Part shown: positions 1 to 5,674 of the stretch, piece after piece
Layout of the letters: each line of letters starts with the position of its first letter
Numbering within the stretch: the stretch's first letter is position 1
Assembly (NCBI GenBank): GCA_009843675.1
Contig: VYCZ01000289.1
Span: forward strand, 1-6,130
Direction of reading: 5' to 3'
DNA length: 6,130 nucleotides
Source: Gammaproteobacteria bacterium
Lineage (GTDB): Bacteria > Pseudomonadota > Gammaproteobacteria > Eutrophobiales > Eutrophobiaceae
Position numbers and translations under genes: made by a program
Notes under the pieces: model-generated
What the model saw: the letters and a program-made list of their open reading frames with translations, nothing else
The model's database searches: none
What the model was told of the DNA's origin: nothing

Positions 1-87
1 GACTTTGGTGGCTTTACAGGTACGAACGTACACTCCTATGGACCGCCGCGCTGGTTTGGAGGCCAGGTCCGGTATACCTGGCAATAA
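1..87 (+). CDS. TonB-dependent receptor, C-terminal end (partial)
   Basis: This is the last 28 codons of a gene that enters from the left edge and ends in TAA. The visible tail contains NVHSYGPPRWFGGQVRYTWQ. The pattern Y-G-x-P-R-x-(F/W)-G followed by a short amphipathic strand ending in aromatic residues is the usual last beta strand of TonB-dependent outer-membrane receptors, which import large or scarce substrates across the outer membrane using TonB energy. The near-terminal Trp fits the C-terminal aromatic signature recognised by the BAM complex. The plug, TonB box and most of the barrel lie outside the window, so the ligand cannot be guessed. It converges on the tetR gene, with a hairpin between them. 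A link to the dehydrogenases is possible by proximity only. Confidence 0.72.
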   Translation, partial: DFGGFTGTNVHSYGPPRWFGGQVRYTWQ

Positions 88-121
88 CAGAAAACCGCAT
101 CCTCCTCAGGGTTGTACTGAA

Positions 122-160
122 AAAGTCGAAGCGGTCCGGGTGTTCGGACCCTTCGACTTT
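122..160. terminator. Bidirectional intrinsic terminator between receptor and tetR
   Basis: A long inverted repeat: AAAGTCGAAG at 122-131 pairs with CTTCGACTTT at 151-160, and GGTCCG at 133-138 pairs with CGGACC at 145-150, leaving a 6-nt loop and one mismatch (C132). The A/T ends give a T-rich tail in both directions (TTTATT on plus, CTTTTTC on minus). This suits termination of both the receptor gene and the minus-strand operon. The right arm overlaps the tetR stop codon. Confidence 0.85.
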
Positions 161-758
161 ATTCATCCAGGTCAATGATATTCCTGCACTGACGGATCAC
201 TTCCGAGCGCAGACCCCGCAGCTCCGAATGTGTCGGCTTGCCGTGCCCGACGAGTAATAGTAATCCTTCAATCAGCATCGCTACGATTGCAGTTCTCTGG
301 GCTATGGAGCGTGCGGACAGTTGCGGTTTCACTTCTGCAATAATCGCGGCGATGCTCTGCCTGTGGAGGACATAAAACCTGTCCAATGCAGCCGATGCAT
401 CTTCATCGCGTGCGGCCAACGCCCATATCTCAGGGAAGAACTGGCCCACGAACGGTTCTTTCAAGTCATCGAACAGAAACCCGATGACCGTATCGAATTT
501 CTTGTCTGGAGACAGGCCGGAGAAATTATTGCGCGTTACCGGGTATTGACCAAGATAGTATGTGCTCAGAGTATATTCGAGCACCTCGGTCAGCAGGTCT
601 CTCCGGGTCGGGAAATAATATTGCACCGTGCGCAAGTGCACGCCGCCCTCTTTCGCAACGCTGCGCATGGAGAATTCGCTGTGGCCTTTTTCAGCCAGCG
701 CGCTGCGCGCTGCTTCAAGCAGCGCTATTTTGGTAGGCTGTAATTTTTTCCTTCTCAC
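159..758 (-). CDS. TetR/AcrR-family transcriptional regulator
   Basis: A 199-residue protein of normal TetR length. Residues 8-60 form the N-terminal three-helix DNA-binding domain. The helix-turn-helix lies at about 29-51 (FSMRSVAKEGGVHLRTVQYYF), ending in the family-typical YYFxxRRDLL that leads into helix 4. The rest is helical and lacks recognisable sequence identity, as expected for the ligand-binding and dimerisation domain. The start is GTG. An in-frame TAA lies four codons upstream, and GAGGG lies only 3 nt before the start. The start overlaps the stop of the upstream cupin (GTGA), so translation is probably coupled. It is the last gene of the adh1-cupin-tetR operon, which would give feedback control. 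Likely targets are the two CGTCAANNGACG palindromes in the adh1/adh2 intergenic region. The effector is unknown; an alcohol or its aldehyde product is only a guess. Confidence 0.9.
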   Translation of the reverse strand: MRRKKLQPTKIALLEAARSALAEKGHSEFSMRSVAKEGGVHLRTVQYYFPTRRDLLTEVLEYTLSTYYLGQYPVTRNNFSGLSPDKKFDTVIGFLFDDLKEPFVGQFFPEIWALAARDEDASAALDRFYVLHRQSIAAIIAEVKPQLSARSIAQRTAIVAMLIEGLLLLVGHGKPTHSELRGLRSEVIRQCRNIIDLDE

Positions 759-1123
759 GCACCCTCTTTATTATGAATGTGAAAGATTTTTTTTACCGGT
801 TCCAACACTTCCCAGGTTACGGTTTCTCCCAGTTGGGTAAAAAATGTGTCGCCTGCGGCAAAATGATGCGCCGCGCCGTCGGTATCCGTAATAACAACCC
901 TGCCCTCCAGGAGTGTACAAATTTCATCGCCGGTGTAGGTGTATTCAAACTTTCCGGTTGAACACTCCCAGACGCCGACCTGCAGTCGCGTCTCGAAATT
1001 TCCCAGGTCATGTCTGCCGTTGTGTTTCGGCTAGCCACTCAATACCTTGACAAACGGCAAGTCGTCAAATTCAGGCCAGGGAGCAAGACCGCCTTTATTT
1101 TTTAACTCTGTATAGTCAAGCAT
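755..1123 (-). pseudogene. Cytoplasmic cupin-fold protein, interrupted by TAG at codon 31
   Basis: Reading from ATG at 1123 gives 122 codons before TGA at 757-755, with one in-frame TAG at 1033-1031 (codon 31). The frame is coherent on both sides: GLAPWPEFDDLPFVKVLSG comes before the TAG, and PKHNGRHDLGNF, TRLQVGVWECSTGKFEY, GDEICTLLEGRVVITD and HHFAAGDTFF come after it. The pattern G-D-E-x6-LEG, a strand, then F-x-A-G-D is that of small RmlC-like cupins of the DUF861 type (ureidoglycine aminohydrolase-like fold). No signal peptide is seen, so it would be cytoplasmic. The start has a good GGAGGG 5 nt upstream and lies 24 nt after the adh1 stop. The stop overlaps the tetR GTG. No ATG, GTG or TTG follows the TAG until codon 106, so restart cannot rescue the domain. 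It is either a recent nonsense mutation, a sequencing error or, less likely, a readthrough gene. The enzymatic role of such cupins beside PQQ dehydrogenases is unknown. Confidence 0.78.
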
Positions 1124-1128
1124 ATTAT

Positions 1129-1134
1129 CCCTCC
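1129..1134 (-). promoter_or_regulatory. Ribosome binding site of the interrupted cupin
   Basis: GGAGGG on the minus strand, 5 nt before ATG at 1123. It is the strongest Shine-Dalgarno sequence in the window. It fixes the start of a gene that would otherwise be overlooked because of its internal TAG. Confidence 0.75.
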
Positions 1135-1147
1135 ACTTCAGTCTTTA

Positions 1148-3286
1148 TCATTTCGTATTGTTTTGCAGATCATATTCCTTCCATGCCTGTTTTACCACAA
1201 AGGCCCGCAAGGCTTCAGCATCCTCTTCAGACAGATAGTCATGCCCAATCATTCCCGTAGCCCGCTTGACTCCCTTGACAACCACCTGGTACCAGGCTTC
1301 ATCGGAATACAGCATAGGTGATGCGCGCAGGTCCGGCGCGGATCCGGTAAAGCCGGTTGCCTGCTCTCCGTGGCAGATCCAGCAACCGCCGGCATTGAAC
1401 AATTCCTTGCCCACGGCAAGGACGTCTTCCGAGCCGAGTTGTTCCGGCGGTTCGGGCACGACCGCCTGTTCACTTGCAGCAGGCGGCATCGGGTTATTGG
1501 CATCCAGGGCAAAAGCCATCAGGCGCGCAGGCCCGCGCGCGTCGCGGGAAGCGCCATAGTCAGGCAACGCATTACGAATGAACGTCGGCGCTCCGACCGG
1601 CGTCAGGATGATCTGTTTACCATCCACACGATAGCTGATCGGGCCGGTCTGAATGGATGAACCGGTTTTTACCGACCACAGTAATTGTCCCTTGTCTGCG
1701 CTGTAGGCGTTCAGCTCTCCTGTTCCGGTGCCATGGAATACGAGATTCCCGCCGGTGCTCAACGTGCCTCCATTAATCGGCACATCCTGGGGTATTTTCC
1801 AGCGTGCGGTTTGCTTCACCGGATCCCAGGCCAACAAACTGCCACGCCCATGTATTGCCTCGGCATCGTTACCGATAATATAGGTATCTATCAGGATGCC
1901 ACCCAGTTTGGCATCTTTCCTGTATTCATACAGGGACGGAATGTCCCAAGCGCTGAAATACGCCAGCCGTGTCAGCGGACTGAAACTCATGGGTTGCCAG
2001 TTATGAGCGCCCCAGATATTGGGATATACAATCGCCTTCCCGTCAGGATTGAGGTAGTAACGCGCGCCCGGTAATTCAACCGGTCTTCCTGTGGTTGGAT
2101 CATAATGGCTGGCCCAGGTTACCTTGGCGTATTTCTCTGCGGAGATAAATTCTCCCGTTACCCGGTCGATGACATAGAAAAATCCGCTTTTCGGCGCCTG
2201 CAACAGCACCTTTCGCATCCTGCCGTCAATTTTCAAATCTGCCAGCACGATTGGCATGTTGGCGTTGTAATCCCAGGTATCGTGGGGAACGGTCTGATAG
2301 TGCCACTTGTATTCGCCGGTGTCCGCGTCAACGGCAACGATGGAATTGGTAAACAGGTTGTCTTCACCGCCGGGACTACGCACCCCTGCGTTCAATGGCG
2401 ACGCTGAGTCAGTGCCGAAATAGATGCTGTTCAACTCCTGGTCATAGACGATGGTTTCCCAGACGGAAGCGCCGCCGTTCGGCGCCCATCCGTCAGGCCA
2501 GGTTTCAGCCGCCATTTCCATCGCTTTGCTCTCATATCCTTTTGCAGGGTCTCCGGGCACGGTATAGAAGCGCCAGACCTCATGACCGGTGGCGGTATCA
2601 TAGGCGCTGATGACGCCGCGTGAACCGAAGTCGGAAGCACCGCTACCGATATATACCTTACCGTTTGCCACTCGCGGCGCGCCGGACATGCCGTTTTCAC
2701 CATTGGGATCGCAGGCCGGTTGCAGGTCTTCAACCGGGGCAACCCATTCTTCTATCCCTGACGCCGCATTGATTGCCACCAGCCGGCAATCACCCGTTGC
2801 GACAAACACTTTACCTCCCCAGACCGCGATGCCGCGATTGATGCGCGCAGTCCAACCGTTGGTAAAACTCAGGCCGCGCCTGACGCTGGGGTCGTAATTC
2901 CAGAGCAGGTTGCCATTGCGGGCATCAAACGCATACACCCGGGCAAAAGGAGCGCTCATATACACTACCCCATCCACTACGATAGGCGTGGCCGACAGGC
3001 CATCGCGACTGGGTATGTCGGCATGCCATGCCAGTCCCAGCCGGTTTACGTTGCCGGTGTTTACCTGGTCGACGGGAGTGAAGCGCTGATCGCCATAAGT
3101 TCGTCCATACGTCATCCAGTTATCCACATCTGAATCAGCAGACAATACGCGTTCTTTGGTAACGTTGCCGGCAGTGATGTTTGCAGCGACTGCAGGCTGA
3201 TTCATTAATACCTCGGACATGAACGTCAGTGCCAGCAGGTTTACGCAAAATAGCGACAGCCTATGGGTGCAAAAAGATTGTTTCAT
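1148..3286 (-). CDS. PQQ-dependent quinohemoprotein alcohol dehydrogenase (type II-like), copy 1
   Basis: A 712-residue periplasmic enzyme that should oxidise an alcohol with PQQ and pass electrons via heme c to a cytochrome c, azurin or similar acceptor. Residues 1-35 are a signal peptide (MKQSFCTH..., cleavage near AVAA). About 55-600 form the eight-bladed beta-propeller, with many AxDxxTGxxxW-type blade ends. About 620-705 form the cytochrome c domain, with CWICH at 635-639 and axial Met679 in TGMIG. Family residues present are NRG with Arg151, Trp276 under PQQ, catalytic Asp339 in WDY, Lys366 in APKSGFF and Asn429 in AHNW. Unusual residues are Trp145-Thr146 where Cys-Cys is normal, Asp219 for the Ca-ligand Glu, Ser294 for the Ca-ligand Asn, and Asn341 two after the catalytic Asp. 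The ATG has GGGAGA 7 nt upstream. It is first in an operon with the cupin and tetR. Family assignment is firm; the substrate is unknown. Confidence 0.95.
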   Translation of the reverse strand: MKQSFCTHRLSLFCVNLLALTFMSEVLMNQPAVAANITAGNVTKERVLSADSDVDNWMTYGRTYGDQRFTPVDQVNTGNVNRLGLAWHADIPSRDGLSATPIVVDGVVYMSAPFARVYAFDARNGNLLWNYDPSVRRGLSFTNGWTARINRGIAVWGGKVFVATGDCRLVAINAASGIEEWVAPVEDLQPACDPNGENGMSGAPRVANGKVYIGSGASDFGSRGVISAYDTATGHEVWRFYTVPGDPAKGYESKAMEMAAETWPDGWAPNGGASVWETIVYDQELNSIYFGTDSASPLNAGVRSPGGEDNLFTNSIVAVDADTGEYKWHYQTVPHDTWDYNANMPIVLADLKIDGRMRKVLLQAPKSGFFYVIDRVTGEFISAEKYAKVTWASHYDPTTGRPVELPGARYYLNPDGKAIVYPNIWGAHNWQPMSFSPLTRLAYFSAWDIPSLYEYRKDAKLGGILIDTYIIGNDAEAIHGRGSLLAWDPVKQTARWKIPQDVPINGGTLSTGGNLVFHGTGTGELNAYSADKGQLLWSVKTGSSIQTGPISYRVDGKQIILTPVGAPTFIRNALPDYGASRDARGPARLMAFALDANNPMPPAASEQAVVPEPPEQLGSEDVLAVGKELFNAGGCWICHGEQATGFTGSAPDLRASPMLYSDEAWYQVVVKGVKRATGMIGHDYLSEEDAEALRAFVVKQAWKEYDLQNNTK

Positions 3287-3292
3287 TGATTA

Positions 3293-3298
3293 TCTCCC
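3293..3298 (-). promoter_or_regulatory. Ribosome binding site of adh copy 1
   Basis: GGGAGA on the minus strand, 7 nt before ATG at 3286. It supports the long signal-peptide start over the internal Met23 or Met28 codons. Confidence 0.65.
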
Positions 3299-3317
3299 GA
3301 TAAATCAGTGGTTATGC

Positions 3318-3329
3318 CGTCAAGAGACG
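3318..3329. promoter_or_regulatory. Candidate TetR operator, site 1 (adh1 side)
   Basis: CGTC-AAGA-GACG, extended by one more pair to CCGTC/GACGG at 3317-3330. It lies 31 nt upstream of the adh1 ATG. On the minus strand it is directly preceded by TATTAC, a weak -10-like hexamer, so a bound repressor would sit near the transcription start. The core matches site 2 at ten of twelve bases. No other CGTC-N4-GACG was found in the window by reading. Binding by the local TetR protein is inference. A stem-loop in the 5' leader is the alternative. Confidence 0.5.
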
Positions 3330-3453
3330 GTAATACTGTTACTCAAACAGAATCTCTGCATAGTTTTTCCAGGAGCCCCGGTATAGTGCTTAACTGCATG
3401 TATATCCGGTTCGTTGCCGGGTTTCAGCCCTCGATGCTGTTGTTCGGCTTATA

Positions 3454-3482
3454 TTGCATAATTCTGATACAGAAGATATCAT
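3454..3482 (+). promoter_or_regulatory. Candidate sigma70 promoter for adh copy 2
   Basis: TTGCAT at 3454-3459 and TATCAT at 3477-3482 are separated by 17 bp. The -10 matches the consensus at five of six bases and the -35 at three of six. Transcription would start near 3489, inside operator candidate site 2, which is a standard layout for repression. The weak -35 keeps confidence moderate. Confidence 0.38.
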
Positions 3483-3483
3483 A

Positions 3484-3495
3484 CGTCAACTGACG
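3484..3495. promoter_or_regulatory. Candidate TetR operator, site 2 (adh2 side)
   Basis: CGTC-AACT-GACG. The palindrome can also be read as CGTCA-AC-TGACG. It shares CGTCAANNGACG with site 1, 166 bp away centre to centre. It begins 1 nt after the TATCAT -10 candidate, 40 nt before the adh2 ATG. The mirrored placement of the two sites suggests that one regulator controls both arms. Confidence 0.5.
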
Positions 3496-3535
3496 AATAA
3501 ACCTGGTTTACGGGCCAATTGGGTTGCATGCCTCC

Positions 3536-5635
3536 ATGAACAATCACTCAAACAATTTGTGCAGATTCCGTTTGGTAATCCCGGCAATCGCCCTGACAAT
3601 TGCAACCCTGTCAGGTCAGGCAGAAATCCCGGAAAATGACTGGCCCGTGCACGGCCATACACACAAGGAACAACGCTTCAGTCCCCTGGACCAGGTAACC
3701 AGGGGAAACGTGCATGCTCTCCAGCCTGAGTGGTATCTGGACATTCCCAGTATCGATGACGGCCTGACTGCCACCCCGATAATCCGGGACGGCATCATCT
3801 ACATGAGCAGTTCATTTGCAAATATTTACGCTGTAGACGCGGCAAATGGAGACCTGCTCTGGCACTATGACCCGGAAGTCAGCGTACATTCCGGGTTTTC
3901 CAATTCCTGGGCCGCCCGGGTAAATCGCGGCGTTGCAGTCGCTGACGGCCTGGTCTTTATCGGCACACCTGATTGCAGGCTGGTTGCCGTCAGCGCGGAC
4001 AGTGGTGAATTGCGCTGGCAAAATCTCACCTGTGACCCCTCTGCGGAATATGCTATTACCGGGGCGCCGCGAGTTGCCGATGGCAAGGTATTTATCGGCA
4101 ACGGCATTTCAGATTACGGCGCACGCGGTTATGTTTCCGCATATAACGCGGCAACGGGTAAATTTATCTGGCGGTTCTGGACTGTGCCCGGCAACCCGGA
4201 AGACGGTCATGAGAACGAGATCATGGAAATGGCCGCTGAGACCTGGGCTGACGGATGGGCGCCGTACGGAGGCGGCAGTCCCTGGGATGCCATAGTCTTT
4301 GACCCCGAACTCAACCAGTTGTACGTCGGCACCGACAGCGCCATTCCCTACGACCCATCGGTACGAAGCCCGGGTGGCGGAGATCACCTGTTCACAAATT
4401 CGATCATCGCTCTGGATGCAGACACCGGCGCCTACCAGTGGCACTACCAGACCGTTCCCAACGATGCCTGGGACTACAATGCCGCCAACCATATCATCCT
4501 GGCCGATTTGCAGATTTCCGGCGAATCGCGACAAGTCCTGATGCAAGCGCCCAAGAACGGATTTTTCTACGTGATTGACAGGCAAACGGGCGCCCTGCTC
4601 TCTGCCCGGCCCTATATCGGAATCACCTGGGCTTTACACGTAGACCTGAAAACCGGCCGTCCGGTGGAGCATCCGGAGGCGCGCTATTACAACAACCAGT
4701 CCAAGCGCGCGACGGTAATTCCCTCCTTGATTGGAGGTCATAACTGGCATCCCATGAGTTACAACCCGTACACAGGTCTCGTGTATATTCCTGCGCACGA
4801 ATTCAAGACCACCTTTTCGATAAACCCGGACGCGGCGCTGGGTGGAGTTCTGTTCGACGTATACGGCGATGACCTGGACGAGAAAAAGACAGGCCTGAAA
4901 CCTGAAACGAAAAATACCATAGGCCGCTTGATTGCATGGGACCCGGTCAGGGCGAAGGCAAAATGGGCAGTCAACCATGAACTGCCCATGAATGGCGGCG
5001 TCATGTCCAGCGCCGGTGGGCTGGTATTTCAGGGCACGGCCACCGGCTGGTTTAACGCATACGAAGCGAACACGGGCAAGCGCCTCTGGAGTTATGATGT
5101 GCAGGCCTCGGTCCAGGCCCCCCCGGTCAGTTACCGCATAGACGGCAAACAATATGTGCTGGCTGCAGTCGGCGGCGGCGGAATAGCCCGTTTCATGGTG
5201 CCGATATATGGTACGGGCGAAAAAGCGTTGGGGCCCAGTCGCCTGATTGCATTTACCCTTGATGGCCGGGAAACCCTGCCGGCGCTTGTATTACACCAGC
5301 CGGCAGTACCCAGGCCGCCGGAACTGACTGCCTCTGCGGAAGATATCACACGCGGCGCTGAAACTTATGAGGTGGCGGCCTGTGGTGTATGTCACGGTTC
5401 CACCGGAGTAGGAAGCAGACCGCACACGTCCGTGCCTGATTTACGTTACATGACCCCGGAAACGCATAAGGACTTCAGGAATATTGTCCTGCGCGGTTAT
5501 CGACGTCCCACGGGCATGATCCCCTACGACGGAATTCTTGAAGATGCGGATATAGATACAATACATGCATACCTCATCAGCAGACAATGGGAACTGTATC
5601 AGCAGCGGCAAAACAAAACACAGACAAAGGAATGA
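3536..5635 (+). CDS. PQQ-dependent quinohemoprotein alcohol dehydrogenase (type II-like), copy 2
   Basis: A 699-residue paralog of the divergent enzyme, with the same predicted reaction and periplasmic location. Residues 1-29 are a signal peptide (basic start, then LVIPAIALTIATLSGQA). The propeller spans about 35-585 and the cytochrome c domain about 600-690, with CGVCH at 616-620 and axial Met661. Arg131 (NRG), Trp250, catalytic Asp313, Lys340 and Asn403 are retained. It shares the same deviations as copy 1: Trp125-Ala126 instead of Cys-Cys, Asp193 for Glu, Ser268 for Asn, and Asn315 after the catalytic Asp. ATG at 3536 is chosen because it gives a compact signal peptide; an in-frame TTG at 3524 would add four residues. 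Neither start has a clear Shine-Dalgarno sequence. Compared with copy 1, loops around residues 425-465 differ most, which may mean a different substrate. A cupin gene follows 39 nt downstream, probably cotranscribed. Confidence 0.95.
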   Translation: MNNHSNNLCRFRLVIPAIALTIATLSGQAEIPENDWPVHGHTHKEQRFSPLDQVTRGNVHALQPEWYLDIPSIDDGLTATPIIRDGIIYMSSSFANIYAVDAANGDLLWHYDPEVSVHSGFSNSWAARVNRGVAVADGLVFIGTPDCRLVAVSADSGELRWQNLTCDPSAEYAITGAPRVADGKVFIGNGISDYGARGYVSAYNAATGKFIWRFWTVPGNPEDGHENEIMEMAAETWADGWAPYGGGSPWDAIVFDPELNQLYVGTDSAIPYDPSVRSPGGGDHLFTNSIIALDADTGAYQWHYQTVPNDAWDYNAANHIILADLQISGESRQVLMQAPKNGFFYVIDRQTGALLSARPYIGITWALHVDLKTGRPVEHPEARYYNNQSKRATVIPSLIGGHNWHPMSYNPYTGLVYIPAHEFKTTFSINPDAALGGVLFDVYGDDLDEKKTGLKPETKNTIGRLIAWDPVRAKAKWAVNHELPMNGGVMSSAGGLVFQGTATGWFNAYEANTGKRLWSYDVQASVQAPPVSYRIDGKQYVLAAVGGGGIARFMVPIYGTGEKALGPSRLIAFTLDGRETLPALVLHQPAVPRPPELTASAEDITRGAETYEVAACGVCHGSTGVGSRPHTSVPDLRYMTPETHKDFRNIVLRGYRRPTGMIPYDGILEDADIDTIHAYLISRQWELYQQRQNKTQTKE

Positions 5636-5659
5636 CAACCAGATTTATACAACAACCCC

Positions 5660-5664
5660 GGAGG
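5660..5664 (+). promoter_or_regulatory. Ribosome binding site of the exported cupin
   Basis: GGAGG, 10 nt before ATG at 5675. The spacing is slightly long; a second in-frame ATG two codons later would be still farther away. It supports the start at 5675. Confidence 0.6.
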
Positions 5665-5674
5665 CTTGCACACC

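Larger units (their letters stand above)
3287..3535. other. Divergent intergenic control region between the two dehydrogenases
   Basis: These 249 bases separate two divergent gene starts and contain no convincing gene. They are clearly more AT-rich than the flanking coding DNA. They hold one palindrome near each end (3318-3329 and 3484-3495), a plausible promoter for the right arm (3454-3482) and the adh1 ribosome site. The short open frames that cross this stretch lack family features and are not called. Confidence 0.8.

Noticed and set aside
321..743. 140-codon open frame on plus opposite tetR
   Set aside because: It lies fully antisense to a well-supported TetR gene, has no family features and is explained by coding constraint on the other strand.
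1031..1033. TAG read as a recoded amino acid (pyrrolysine or suppressed amber)
   Set aside because: There is no recoding hairpin, tRNA or Pyl gene in view, and cupins are not known Pyl proteins. A point mutation is simpler, though read support and orthologs should decide.
817..1038. 73-codon minus-strand open frame within the cupin region
   Set aside because: It is out of frame with the cupin, whose own frame gives recognisable cupin motifs; this one gives none and only exists as a shadow.
3361..3378. Sigma54-like GG/GC element on the minus strand (TGGAAAAACTATGCA)
   Set aside because: The GG to GC spacing is one base short of the strict sigma54 spacing and the flanks do not match.
3465..3481. 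Inverted repeat TGATA-N7-TATCA upstream of adh2
   Set aside because: The arms are only 5 bp and AT-rich, it overlaps the -10 candidate, and it has no partner on the adh1 side, so chance is likely.
4109..5152. Long antisense open frames (4109-4585 and 4634-5152) opposite adh copy 2
   Set aside because: They are typical antisense frames of GC-rich coding DNA, with no domain pattern or ribosome site.
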